From contig CAZCAC010000005.1 of NCBI GenBank assembly GCA_964496575.1, forward strand, positions 71,161 through 135,160: a stretch of 64,000 nt of DNA, written 5' to 3'. Made by a program: the position numbers and the translations under genes. Each line of letters starts with the position of its first letter. The first letter of the stretch is position 1. Below the pieces are notes generated by a model. It ran no database searches. It was not told the origin of the DNA and saw nothing but the letters and a program-made list of their open reading frames with translations. Below are positions 17,239 to 25,914 of this stretch, piece by piece. Origin of the DNA: CAZCAC01 sp964496575 (GTDB taxonomy: Bacteria; Planctomycetota; UBA1135; GCA-002686595).

Positions 17239-19113
17239 CTACTCGACGGAGTGGGAAACGAGCGAGTCGTCGGACTCGCCTGGGGACCTTTCTTCGCTGC
17301 GCAAGAGCGCTGTGAGCTCGGCCAGGACCTCTACCTGCTCCCCCCTGGCCGTCTGGGCGGCCTCGCCGGCCGCGGGATTCGATATCAACTCTTCCAGCTC
17401 CAGGGCCCGTGCCTGGAGCTCTGCCTTGCGCCTCCGCAAGAGGTGGAGACGCACGTATTCCAAGCCACCCTCGAGGAGCTCCTTGGGACTGGCGGCTCGA
17501 CTGGCGTTCTCGGCCAGGCCAGCCACGTGGGATCTCGCGGGGTGGTCCGCCAGGGCGGTGAGGACCGTGCCTACGTCGATCACGGCCTCCTCGTCCTCAT
17601 ACAACTCTAGAACGATTTCGAGGATGCGGCGGAGGTCTTCATCCTCGCAATGTGTCGCGACCGGTCTCAGCAGCGGGACGAGGCTGTTGTCGAGCAACAC
17701 CGCCCCGAGCACCTCCGAAAAGGCCCGGAGAAGCCCTGGGTCGGCCCTTCCGGGGCTCGGGAGGGGCTCGGGAGAGAGCTCACCCCTATTCGGGTCAGGC
17801 GCTGTCATCGGGCGCGTCCGGCGGCGTCCGGCGACGCTGGTTCGCCACTGCTCGCGCAGCGATTCCACCGACATTCCGATCCGGCGCGAGAGCTCCGCCA
17901 GGAGGGATTGGCGGTGGACCGGGCGGGGCAGGCGGGCGAGGAGCTCCATCACCGCGTCGACCTCCGCGGAGAGCTCCGCCCCGGAGAGCGGGACGAGGCC
18001 GGCCAGCAGGAACTCGAACCACTCCTCGCCGGCATCGACGCGCTCCAGGAAGGCCTCGGGGCCCTCGCCGAGGAGCAGGTCGCAGGGGTCCTGGCCGGTG
18101 GGCAGGGTGACGACCTCGATGCCGATCTCCAGCGGGATCAGACCGGCGAGCGCCCGGCGGGCGGCCCGGTGCCCCGCTTCGTCCCCGTCGAAGACGAGGC
18201 TGATCCGCTTCGCGCCGCAGCGCCGGATCCGGGCGGCGTGATCCTCGGTGGTCGAGGTCCCCAGCACCGCGGCGACGCGCTGCACCCCGACCTGGTGGGC
18301 CGCCATCACGTCGGTGTAGCCCTCGACGAGGATCAGGTGCCGCTCGCGCCTCGCTTCGGCCAGCGCCAGATCGAGCCCGTAGACCAGCCGCCCCTTCTTG
18401 AACAGCGCGGTCTCGGCGGTGTTGACGTACTTCGGCCCGCCCTCGTCATCGCCGAGGCGCCGCCCGCCGAAGCCGACGGTGCGCCCCTCGACGTCGCGGA
18501 TGGGGATCATCAGCCGGCCGCGGAAGAAGTCGTACGGGCGGCCGCGGTCGTTCTTGCGCACCAGGCCGCAGCCGGCGAGGACCTCCCAGGCCAGCCGCTC
18601 CCGGCGCGCGTACTCCACCAGCGCCTGGCCGGCCGCCGGCGCCCAGCCCAGCCCGAAGGCCATCGCCGTCTCCTCGGAGAGGCCACGTCGCCGCAGGTAC
18701 TCGCGGGCGAGCCGACCCTCGTCGCTGGAGAGGACCTCTCGGTAGTAGCCGACCGCGGCGGCGAGCACTCCCCAGGTGGGATCGTCCTCGCGCCGCTCAC
18801 CACGCCCCTTCCTCCGGGGCAGCTCGACGCCGGTGCGAGCGGCGAGGATCTCCAGCGCCTCGAGGAACTGGACGCCGGTGATGCGCTCGACGAAGGAGAT
18901 CTGATCCCCTCCCTCGGCGCACGCGCCGAAGCAGTACCAGCTCCCCCGCCGCGGATCGACCTTGAACGAGGGGGTCTTCTCGTCGTGGAACGGGCAGCAG
19001 GCCACCCACAACGCCCCCGACTTCCGCAACGAGGGGACGTGCTCGCGCACGACGTCCTCGATGGGAGCTCGCAGTTTGATCTCCTCGATGGCTCTGCGGA
19101 AATCGTCGGTCAA
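17239..19113 (-). CDS. dnaG: DNA primase DnaG
   Basis: DnaG makes RNA primers at the replication fork. Domains in order are the CHC2 zinc finger (CPFHDEKTPSF then YCFGACAEGGD, residues about 34-64), the catalytic core (VGFGGRRLGDDEGGPKYVNT), and TOPRIM (LVEGYTDVMAAHQ and SLVFDGDEAGHRA). A C-terminal helicase-binding region follows. The second zinc pair is CX3C (CFGAC) and not the common CX2C. I chose the TTG at 19113 (LTDDFRRAIEEIK) because nothing upstream in frame resembles DnaG and no ATG or GTG lies close. The length is then 624 residues, normal for the family. Confidence 0.93.
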   Translation of the reverse strand: MTDDFRRAIEEIKLRAPIEDVVREHVPSLRKSGALWVACCPFHDEKTPSFKVDPRRGSWYCFGACAEGGDQISFVERITGVQFLEALEILAARTGVELPRRKGRGERREDDPTWGVLAAAVGYYREVLSSDEGRLAREYLRRRGLSEETAMAFGLGWAPAAGQALVEYARRERLAWEVLAGCGLVRKNDRGRPYDFFRGRLMIPIRDVEGRTVGFGGRRLGDDEGGPKYVNTAETALFKKGRLVYGLDLALAEARRERHLILVEGYTDVMAAHQVGVQRVAAVLGTSTTEDHAARIRRCGAKRISLVFDGDEAGHRAARRALAGLIPLEIGIEVVTLPTGQDPCDLLLGEGPEAFLERVDAGEEWFEFLLAGLVPLSGAELSAEVDAVMELLARLPRPVHRQSLLAELSRRIGMSVESLREQWRTSVAGRRRTRPMTAPDPNRGELSPEPLPSPGRADPGLLRAFSEVLGAVLLDNSLVPLLRPVATHCEDEDLRRILEIVLELYEDEEAVIDVGTVLTALADHPARSHVAGLAENASRAASPKELLEGGLEYVRLHLLRRRKAELQARALELEELISNPAAGEAAQTARGEQVEVLAELTALLRSEERSPGESDDSLVSHSVE

Positions 19114-19517
19114 GGTGGGACGGATGGAAGGCGGCCGGGAACGACCGGTCGAGGTGGACCGCCAGTCGGCGAAGGGGCCAGGAGAGGAATCGGATCTGGG
19201 CGACGAAGAGCGAACCGGCGAGCCATCAGCCAGCCGGTTCTCGCTGCTCTGACATACCCCCGGCACGGGGTACTGACGTTTGAGGTTCCAGGTGCGCAGC
19301 GGGGCGGGCGACCACCGGGTAGGGAGCCAGGGACTGGTGTGGCGGGGGTGGTGACGCGGCCGGTGCGAGGTTCCGAGAGGAGTCGGAGAAGTGTCTAGCC
19401 CATCGGAATGACCACTCCTGGTCCGATCTTTCCTGTTTCTCGATACTCGATCCCAGAATAACACAGGAGAGGGGCCAGGACCACGCTCCCGACGCCGCGG
19501 ATCGAGCCCCTCGACGA
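19114..19517. other. dnaG leader region, no gene seen
   Basis: This 404-bp gap between rsmA and dnaG has no supported gene. Near dnaG it contains a hairpin at 19212-19240 (GAACCGGC and GCCGGTTC, 8-bp perfect stem, 13-base loop), and just beyond that a second small one, TACCCC and GGGGTA at 19255-19272. In other bacteria the rpoD operon leader carries regulatory structures, so these may matter. I could not place a convincing promoter. Confidence 0.45.
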
Positions 19518-20399
19518 TTATTTGCCCCTCTCTTTCCAAAGGGGGCTCTCGGCGAGGCGCTGCAGGGTCTCGATGGCGAGCGTCTCGGCCCGGACGGAGG
19601 GCGGGATCCCTGACTCGCCAAGGAGCGCGCGAGCGCCTTCCCGGTCCCCGGCGAGGTCTCCCAGGACCCGTCCGATCCCCTGGCGGCGGCGGTGGAAGAG
19701 GCCCCCGACCAGCTCCGAGAGCGAGCCGAGCTCCGCCCGCCCCGGCGCGTCGGGGCGGCGTTCCAGGTGGACCACCGCGCTCTTCACCTTCGGGCGCGGC
19801 CAGAAGAGGCCGGGGTCGACCTCCCTCCCCGGCCGCGGGTGGTAGGCGACCTGCAGCCGGATCGAGAGGGGCCCCCAGTCGGCGCTCCCCGGCTCGGCGC
19901 GGATCCGATCGGCGACCTCGCGCTGGACCAGGACGCTCATCGTCTCGGGGGGATTCGGCAGCGAGGCGAGGACCGCCAGGAGCGGGGCGCTGATCACGTA
20001 CGGGAGGTTGGCGACCAGGTGCCAGCTCCCGGCCTCGGGCAACCTCCTGGCCACCTCCGGCTCGAGCTCGTGCTTGCCGGCGAGGACGTCGGCGTGCAGG
20101 AGCTCGAGCCCCTCGGCCTCGCCCAGGGTCTCCCGGAGGAGCTCGAGCAGGCGGCCGTCGACCTCGACCGCCAGCACCCGGGCCCCTGCCTCGAGCAGCG
20201 GTGCGGTGAGGCGCCCCAGCCCCGGCCCCACCTCGAGCACGAAGGCCCCCGCCTCCACCCCGGCGTCGCGGACCAGGGCTCGCGCCAGGTTGTCGTCCTG
20301 GAGGAAGTTCTGACCGAGCCGCCTCGACGGGCGGAAGCCGAGCTCGGCGAGGCGCGCCCGAAGCCCGCGCCCTTCGCCGCCCCGACCCGCGACGCTCAC
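19518..20399 (-). CDS. rsmA: 16S rRNA dimethyladenosine transferase RsmA (KsgA)
   Basis: This SAM-dependent enzyme dimethylates two adjacent adenines near the 3' end of 16S rRNA. The 293 residues begin with a short lead, then show the family signature RRLGQNFLQDDN, the SAM site VLEVGPGLGRLTAPLLEAGA, the acidic ribose loop VLAVEVDGRLLE, and the catalytic NLPYVISAPLL motif. The C-terminal helical domain includes FWPRPKVKSAVVHL. The GTG at 20399 overlaps the stop of the upstream gene by 4 bp (GTGA), which supports that start and coupling. Confidence 0.95.
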   Translation of the reverse strand: MSVAGRGGEGRGLRARLAELGFRPSRRLGQNFLQDDNLARALVRDAGVEAGAFVLEVGPGLGRLTAPLLEAGARVLAVEVDGRLLELLRETLGEAEGLELLHADVLAGKHELEPEVARRLPEAGSWHLVANLPYVISAPLLAVLASLPNPPETMSVLVQREVADRIRAEPGSADWGPLSIRLQVAYHPRPGREVDPGLFWPRPKVKSAVVHLERRPDAPGRAELGSLSELVGGLFHRRRQGIGRVLGDLAGDREGARALLGESGIPPSVRAETLAIETLQRLAESPLWKERGK

Positions 20400-21286
20400 T
20401 GCTCGGCTCCCGCCACCAGGTCGGCGAGGGCGGCGGGAGCCTCGGCCTCGGCGGCGAGCCGGCGGAGCAGCGGGAGCGCGGGACGCCCCCAGCGCCCGCC
20501 GATCGCCACCAGCCGGGCCCGGGTCGCCACGTCCTCCGGCAACGAGGCGAGGTGCGCGCGCAACCAGGCTTCCGCGTCCTCGACGACGCGGAAGCCCACG
20601 TCGGAGGCGCGGGTCCGCGGGTCGAGCAGCGCCGCGTTGAAGACCACTCGCGGCGTATCCCCCTTCTCGGTGGTGTAGGTCGGGCGCTTGTGCGAGAGGT
20701 AGCTGCCCCCGATCGCCCAGACGCGCAGGTCCTTCTTCTGCGGGTCGGGATCGGGGATCACGTTCTCCACCCACTCGTCGGGGCGGCCGAGCACGCCGTC
20801 GACCCACTCGGCGGCGTTGCCGAGCAGGTCGTAGACCCCCAGCGAGGTGCGTCCCCCCTCGAAGCTGCCCACCGGGGCGAGGCGGCGCAGCCGCAGGTCG
20901 AGGGTGTTGGTCACCGACCTGGCGGGGAAGGGGCCCCACGGCCACTTCTGGGCGCGCGTGCCGACGGCGACGCGGATCCACTCGGCGGCGGTCGGAAGAC
21001 GCATCCCCTGGCTGGCGGCGAAGGCGCGCGCCTCCTCGAGGGTCATCCCCGTGGCCGGGTGCGTCGGCGCGTCGTCGGGCCAGTACTCGAGCGCCACCCT
21101 GCCGTCCCCCGGGATCCCCTCTTCGCCCAGCCAGGCCGACCACTCCCGACGGGTCACCTCGAAGCGATCGACGAGGAGCGGCCGATCGGTCGAGCAGTCG
21201 ACGCGCAGGGTTTCCTGCAGGAGGATGCAGGTTCCGGCGGGCACGAAGGCCAGCCGCTCGAGGCGGCCCAGGGCAGGCTCCTCCAC
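20396..21286 (-). CDS. formylglycine-generating-enzyme-like (SUMF1) protein, probable lipoprotein
   Basis: This protein has the SUMF1/FGE-sulfatase fold: FVPAGTCILL, then VDRFEVTRREWSAWL, LPTAAEWIRVAVG, GVYDLLGNAAEWVDGV and DVGFRVVED. True FGE enzymes oxidise a sulfatase Cys, while many bacterial SUMF1 proteins have lost that activity. I do not see the catalytic Cys pair, so a binding role is more likely. The first canonical start is the GTG at 21286 (296 aa). However, the frame directly upstream encodes a lipoprotein signal (LVALAILTFAGLFTSC) with only a CTG at 21373 as a possible start. The true gene is probably longer. Confidence 0.75.
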   Translation of the reverse strand: MEEPALGRLERLAFVPAGTCILLQETLRVDCSTDRPLLVDRFEVTRREWSAWLGEEGIPGDGRVALEYWPDDAPTHPATGMTLEEARAFAASQGMRLPTAAEWIRVAVGTRAQKWPWGPFPARSVTNTLDLRLRRLAPVGSFEGGRTSLGVYDLLGNAAEWVDGVLGRPDEWVENVIPDPDPQKKDLRVWAIGGSYLSHKRPTYTTEKGDTPRVVFNAALLDPRTRASDVGFRVVEDAEAWLRAHLASLPEDVATRARLVAIGGRWGRPALPLLRRLAAEAEAPAALADLVAGAEQ

Positions 21287-21416
21287 CCCCTCCGTGCACG
21301 AGGTGAAGAGGCCGGCGAAGGTGAGGATCGCGAGCGCGACGAGCGGAGGGCCCGGCCCCTGCGGCCGGTTCAGCGACGGGAACGGCCGGCTCGACGAACG
21401 AGGCCGCCGCCGCGAA

Positions 21417-22130
21417 TCACCGGCTCGCGGGCGAAACGTAGATCTCGACGCGCCGGTTTAGCGCCTTGTTCTCGGCCGAGTCGTTGGGAACCAGGGGCTC
21501 GTAGGGGCCGAACCCCGCGATCGCCACCTGCTCCTCGGGAACGCCGCCCGAGCCGGTCAGCACCGCGGCGACCTCCATCGCGCGCGCCGCGGAGAGCTGC
21601 AGGTTCCCGTAGGGGAACTTCTGCAGCGTGGCCGGCTTGACCACCCGGTCGCTGTCGGTGTGGCCGCGGATCCAGATCCGCCCGTGCGCCGCGGCGTTGA
21701 TGTTGGCGGCGACCTGGTCGATCAGCGCCTGCCGCCCGGTGTCGTTCACCGTGGAGGACCCTGAGGCGAAGAGCACGGCATCGGGTACGTGGTAGACGTA
21801 GGCGCCGCCGTCGAGGTCGATGCGGGTGATCTCGTCGGGGCTGCGTCCGAGCTCGGCCAGCTGTCGTTCGTAGGCGGCGAGGCGCGCCTCGAGGTCGGGG
21901 TTGGAGCTCGAGGCCTGGAGGGCGTTCACCTGGCTGATCGACAGCTCGTGCCGGAGCTGCTCGTTGGCCGCCTCCAGGCGAGCCTGCTTGGCCTGGGTCT
22001 CGAGCAGCTGTTGCTGGTAGTGCTTGGCGAGGTCCTCCGCCTTCTGGTACTCCTCCTGGGTCGCGCAGGAAGCGAAGAGGAGCGCCCCGAGGGCGAGGGT
22101 CACGGGTCGGACGAACTGGATGTGCTTCAT
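21417..22130 (-). CDS. OmpA/MotB-domain lipoprotein
   Basis: This 237-residue protein has a lipobox (LLFASC, ending residue 22), a coiled-coil stretch to about residue 95 rich in Q, E, A and L, and a C-terminal OmpA-like peptidoglycan-binding domain. The domain is marked by VLFASGSSTVNDTG, IRGHTDSDRV, LSAARAMEVAAVL and NRRVEIYV. It should tether the outer membrane or envelope to the cell wall. I chose the ATG at 22130 (MKHIQFVRPV) over one 36 bp upstream because it gives a proper signal peptide. Its stop lies 44 bp before the possible CTG start of the SUMF1-like lipoprotein, so the two may be cotranscribed. Confidence 0.88.
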   Translation of the reverse strand: MKHIQFVRPVTLALGALLFASCATQEEYQKAEDLAKHYQQQLLETQAKQARLEAANEQLRHELSISQVNALQASSSNPDLEARLAAYERQLAELGRSPDEITRIDLDGGAYVYHVPDAVLFASGSSTVNDTGRQALIDQVAANINAAAHGRIWIRGHTDSDRVVKPATLQKFPYGNLQLSAARAMEVAAVLTGSGGVPEEQVAIAGFGPYEPLVPNDSAENKALNRRVEIYVSPASR

Positions 22131-22325
22131 GTCGATGCTCGGTCGTGTTCGGGAAGGCCGGGGCACGGAGGGCGCGAGAGCTCGCTGCCCTGGTCGGTTC
22201 CCCGATCGTGGCGGAGTCTAGCCGAGTCGAGGGGGCGCCCCAAGCCCCTTCACCACTCCCCACCGCGGTCGCCGTAAGTGCCGGAAAAGCCGGTTTCTAC
22301 GCCTGTCGCGGTGGGGGGAAAAGCA

Positions 22326-22365
22326 GACGGGACCGGGACTCGCGTCCGCGAGTCCCGGTCCCGTC
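22326..22365 (-). terminator. perfect 19-bp hairpin after the HTH-TM gene
   Basis: The arms 22326-22344 and 22347-22365 pair perfectly with a 2-base TC centre in the plus-strand sequence. They read GACGGGACCGGGACTCGCG and its complement. The hairpin lies about 32 bp past the stop of the minus-strand gene that ends at 22398. Confidence 0.75.
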
Positions 22366-22397
22366 GATGTACGGAAGCTGTCCCGACCTCGAGCGGT

Positions 22398-22967
22398 CTA
22401 CTGGAAGCTGTCGCCGAAGAAGATCCCGGCGATCCCCTTGGCGATGCCGTTGGTCTCGCCGCTGGAGACGGAGAAGATGATCGGCAGGGAGCCGACGAGC
22501 ACCAGGGCGGTGATGATCAGCGCCGCGAGGATCCCCATCGGCTCGGTCTGGTCCTCTTCCGCCGCGGCGGACGGAATGCGCGGGTTGGCGGTGCGGCGCA
22601 CGGTCGTGGAGGTGGTGGGCTCGACGATCTCCTCGTCCACCTCGTCGAGCTCGATCTCACCGACGTCCTCGATGTCGTCCTCGATGATCGTATCGACCTC
22701 GGAGATCTCCTCGGTGGCCATCCCCGCCTCGTCGAGCAGGCCGTCGTCCTCGAACACCAGCTCCTCGCTGGGCTCGCCGAGGTCGACCACCTCGCCCCCG
22801 GTGAGCTCGCTCTTGAGCGCCTCGACGTCCCCCTTGCGCAGCTTCATGGTGTCGCCCTCGCGGAAGGCGCGGATGTCGCCTTCGGAGACGAGGCGCTTGA
22901 GTTCCTCTTCCTTGAGACGCAACTCCGAGAGGGCTTCGTCAAAGCTGAAGAATTCTTCGTTCGGCAC
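22398..22967 (-). CDS. membrane-anchored protein with N-terminal MerR/excisionase-like helix-turn-helix
   Basis: I do not recognise a named family. The 189 residues start with an excisionase/MerR-like winged helix (residues 5-52: DEALSELRLKEEELKRLV, then GDIRAFREGDTMKLRKGDVE). A very acidic linker follows (about 55-115, mostly E, D and V/I), then a Thr/Arg/Pro stretch and one transmembrane segment near 145-166 (GILAALIITALVLVGSLPII). About 20 residues remain outside. The layout suggests a DNA- or protein-binding head held at the inner membrane, somewhat like RodZ but without a periplasmic domain. A perfect hairpin follows the gene. Confidence 0.7.
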   Translation of the reverse strand: MPNEEFFSFDEALSELRLKEEELKRLVSEGDIRAFREGDTMKLRKGDVEALKSELTGGEVVDLGEPSEELVFEDDGLLDEAGMATEEISEVDTIIEDDIEDVGEIELDEVDEEIVEPTTSTTVRRTANPRIPSAAAEEDQTEPMGILAALIITALVLVGSLPIIFSVSSGETNGIAKGIAGIFFGDSFQ

Positions 22968-23144
22968 GGGTCTTGACTCCTGAAATGGGGGGTGGTCGGC
23001 AGCAGCCGGGGGATCTCGAGAGCGGGCTGTAGGCGGCGAGATGATAACGCCTCGCGGGCGTCGTTCCCAACCGATCCGGCTCCAGATCGAAAAACAGACT
23101 CTAGTTTGAAGAAAAAAGGGCGCCTGGAGGGCCCCGGACGGGGG

Positions 23145-23588
23145 CTACTCCTCCTCCTCGGCGATCTTCTCGAAGCGCTTCGCGAGCTCCTTGTAGGTGA
23201 ACTCCGAGCGGTCGTTGAGGCCGTCGAGCTGCAGATCGAGGTCGATCCGGCGGGCGGCGACCAGGCGGATCGCCTGGGTCCCCGAGGAGCCCCCGCTGGC
23301 CTGGTAGACGGCGATGTGGGGGTTGACGGTGTCGACCAGGTAGAGGATCGCCGAGCCGGTGAGATCGACCCCGGTGACCGCGATCATGCGGTTGTTGGAG
23401 TCGGTCATCCCCAGGACCGGCGGGCTGAGGGTGGCGTTGGGCAAGTTGGCTTGCCCGCCGTCTCCGTCGTCCTGCACCGGTTCCAGCGCGTAGCCGAGGG
23501 CCGCCAGGAGGACTCCGGCGACCAGCATCCACGGACGCCCACCACGCCGCGCGGGGGTGTTCTCGTGCGATTCGGGGGGGAATTCCAT
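23145..23588 (-). CDS. small single-pass membrane protein, unknown function
   Basis: I do not recognise this 147-residue protein. It has a short basic cytoplasmic N-terminus, one hydrophobic segment near residues 20-38 (WMLVAGVLLAALGYAL), and an exported-looking part with beta-type segments (MIAVTGVDLTGSAILYLVD, NPHIAVYQASG). It ends in a charged helix (YKELAKRFEKIAEEEE). I chose the ATG at 23588 over the open frame to 23717, whose extra residues are Ala/Pro-rich and lack coding character. Its neighbours are the HTH-membrane protein downstream and the CNNM/CorC operon upstream, with no clear functional link. Confidence 0.6.
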   Translation of the reverse strand: MEFPPESHENTPARRGGRPWMLVAGVLLAALGYALEPVQDDGDGGQANLPNATLSPPVLGMTDSNNRMIAVTGVDLTGSAILYLVDTVNPHIAVYQASGGSSGTQAIRLVAARRIDLDLQLDGLNDRSEFTYKELAKRFEKIAEEEE

Positions 23589-23710
23589 GGTTCGATCGGG
23601 GCTGGGTTCCGGGGCACCGGCCTCCGGCGGGGCGCTCGCGACCGCCGAGGAGGCTCGAAGGGGCACTATCCTAGCCGGCGCGCCGGGTTGCGACCAACCC
23701 TCGAATTCAG

Positions 23711-24682
23711 CTACCACCCCGACAGGTCGCCGGAGATCTCCTCCACCAGGTCCTTGACGGTCACGAGTCCGATCGGGCTCTCCGCGCTGCCGACCACCGC
23801 GGCGCGCACCCCGGCCCCGCGCAGGCGCGCGAGCGCCCGATCGACGGAGAGCTCCGGGGCGAGGATGAGGATCGGCCGGGAGTGCTCGAGGACCTCCCCA
23901 CCGGGGGTCGACCGCAGCACGTCGAGCTGGTGCACGTAGCCCTCGACCCGCCCCTCGGCCACCACCGGCAGGCGGGTGTAGGGCGCGGCCTCGACCGCGG
24001 CGCGCTGCACCCGCGGCTCCGTGCCGCGGTCGATCGTCTCGACGGACCCCCAGGGGATCATCGCCCGGGTCACGGGGATCGTTCGCAGCGCGAGGGCATT
24101 CCGGGCCAGCTCCTCGGCGTGCGACTCCAGCGCGCCGACCGCCCGGCCCTCGGCGATCACGCCGAGCACCTCCAGGCGCGCGGGGAGGCGGATCAGCTCC
24201 TCGTGGCGCAGCCCGGCCAGGCGCTCGAGGACCAGGGTCACGCCGCGCAGGATCCGCTCCAGGGGCCAGACCAGGACCCGGAAGACCAGGAGGAAGGGCG
24301 CCGCCAGGCGCATCAGGACGTGCGGGCGGCGGCGGAAGAGGTCCTTGGGCAGGAGCTCCCCGAAGAAGAAGATCACCGGGGTCAGGAGGAAGGAGAGGAA
24401 GAGGTTCCGCTGCAGGTCGCTGAACTCGCGCAGCTCGACCAGCTTCTCGGCCAGGAGCGTCATCAGCTCGATCGCCAGGTTGTTGCCGATCAGGATGGTG
24501 ATCAGGATCGCCGACCGCCGCTCGAAGAGCGCCCGGACCCGCAACGCACCACGCCGGCGGTCACCGACCTCGAGGTCGAGGCGCGGCTTCGACAGGGAGT
24601 AGAGCCCGGTCTCCGAGCCGGAGAAGATCGCGGAGGCGACGAGCGCCAGGAGGATCGAGACGGAGAGGAGGATGGAGATCAC
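23711..24682 (-). CDS. CNNM/CorC-type transporter-like protein (DUF21 + CBS), short form
   Basis: This 323-residue protein has an N-terminal DUF21 (CNNM) membrane domain of three to four hydrophobic segments (ILLALVASAIFSGSETGLYS is the signature start; later FFFGELLPKDLF) and a CBS pair at about 190-320. It lacks the C-terminal CorC_HlyC domain seen in the adjacent paralogue. The family is linked to Mg2+ or Co2+ export and resistance. The ATG at 24682 overlaps the paralogue's stop by 4 bp, so the two are likely translated together and may form a heterodimer, which is inferred. Confidence 0.85.
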   Translation of the reverse strand: MISILLSVSILLALVASAIFSGSETGLYSLSKPRLDLEVGDRRRGALRVRALFERRSAILITILIGNNLAIELMTLLAEKLVELREFSDLQRNLFLSFLLTPVIFFFGELLPKDLFRRRPHVLMRLAAPFLLVFRVLVWPLERILRGVTLVLERLAGLRHEELIRLPARLEVLGVIAEGRAVGALESHAEELARNALALRTIPVTRAMIPWGSVETIDRGTEPRVQRAAVEAAPYTRLPVVAEGRVEGYVHQLDVLRSTPGGEVLEHSRPILILAPELSVDRALARLRGAGVRAAVVGSAESPIGLVTVKDLVEEISGDLSGW

Positions 24683-25914
24683 CGGGCTCCCTCCTCTTCG
24701 TCGTCCTCGGTCGGATCGACGTGCATGTCGACGAACAGGATCCGCCGGCCGCGCACCTCGTGGACCTCGAAGACCAGCGATCCGATCCGCGCCCGATCAC
24801 CGGCCTTGGGGATGCGCCCGAGGTGGGCGGTGACGAAGCCACCGACCGTCTCGAACTCGTTCGGCACCACCTGGAAACCGAACTCCTCGTTCCAGTCGCG
24901 GATCGAGAGAGCGCCGGCCACGCGGTAGCGGCCTTCCCCGAGGGGCACGACCGGGGTCTCGCGCTCCTCGCCCTCGACGCGCAGCTCGCCGACGATCTCC
25001 TCGAAGATGTCCTCGATGGTGACCACCCCCGCGGTCCCGCCCCACTCGTCGACGACCACCGCCTCGGCGGTGCGCTCCTCGCGGAGCTCGCGCAGGAGGT
25101 CGAGTGCGTGAGCGACCTCGGGCACGAACTTGACCGGCATGATCAGCTGCCGCACCGGCTTGTCGCCGCGCATCAGGAGGTCGCGCAGGCGGGCGAAGCC
25201 GAGCACGTGGTCCGGGTCGTCCTCGACGACCGGGACCCAGGTGCGGTGCGCGCGCAGCGCCTCCTCGATCACCGGCTCGGGATCCTCGTCGACGTCGAGC
25301 ATCGGCGCGTCGACGCGCGGGGTCATGATCTCGCGCACAGAGATCCCGCCGAGCTCGACGATCTCGGCGAGCATGTCCGCCTCGCGGTTCTCGAGGAGCC
25401 CCGACTCCGCACTGCGCGAGAGGACCCGCGCCAGGTCCTCGGGGCGGATCGCCCGCTCGTCGCGCCCCGACTCGCCGAGCGCGCGCGTCGAGAGGTCGAG
25501 GGTCCGCGAGAACGCGGCGGTGACCGGCCGCAGGAGCGGCACCAGCGAGGCGAGGAACCACGAACCGACCGACGCGATGAGGTCGGGGGCGCGCAGGGCC
25601 ATCGTCTTGGGCACGATCTCGCCGAGGATCAGGAGCGCGATCAGGGCGCCGATCGCGGAGAGCAGCTGCGCCGAGCCCGACTCGCCCCAGGGGATGTGCG
25701 CCGCCAGGGAGAAGAAGAAGACGTTGACCAGGAGGTTGCCCAGGAGGATCGTCACCAGGAGCTCGCGCGGCGTCTCCAGCAGTCGCCTCACGCGCGGCGA
25801 GGCCCTCTCTCGCTGCTCCGAGGAGAGGCTGAACAACGCCGTCTCGGACGCGCTGAAGCCGGCCGAGACGACCAGCAGACAGCAGAGCGGCCCCCAGCGC
25901 AGAAGCTCCTCCAT
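24679..25914 (-). CDS. CNNM/CorC-type transporter-like protein (DUF21 + CBS + CorC_HlyC)
   Basis: This 411-residue protein is the full-length member of the pair. It has a DUF21 membrane domain (residues 1-150; SAGFSASETALFSLSS, ALLILGEIVPKTMAL), then a CBS pair at about 195-320 (VREIMTPRVDAPMLDVD, DEWGGTAGVVTIEDIFEEIV). A C-terminal transporter-associated domain at about 330-400 contains NEFETVGGFVTAHLGRIP. It likely handles divalent cations at the inner membrane. The ATG at 25914 shares one base with the stop of the histidine kinase (TGATG), which supports an operon of kinase and two transporters. Confidence 0.9.
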   Translation of the reverse strand: MEELLRWGPLCCLLVVSAGFSASETALFSLSSEQRERASPRVRRLLETPRELLVTILLGNLLVNVFFFSLAAHIPWGESGSAQLLSAIGALIALLILGEIVPKTMALRAPDLIASVGSWFLASLVPLLRPVTAAFSRTLDLSTRALGESGRDERAIRPEDLARVLSRSAESGLLENREADMLAEIVELGGISVREIMTPRVDAPMLDVDEDPEPVIEEALRAHRTWVPVVEDDPDHVLGFARLRDLLMRGDKPVRQLIMPVKFVPEVAHALDLLRELREERTAEAVVVDEWGGTAGVVTIEDIFEEIVGELRVEGEERETPVVPLGEGRYRVAGALSIRDWNEEFGFQVVPNEFETVGGFVTAHLGRIPKAGDRARIGSLVFEVHEVRGRRILFVDMHVDPTEDDEEEGAR

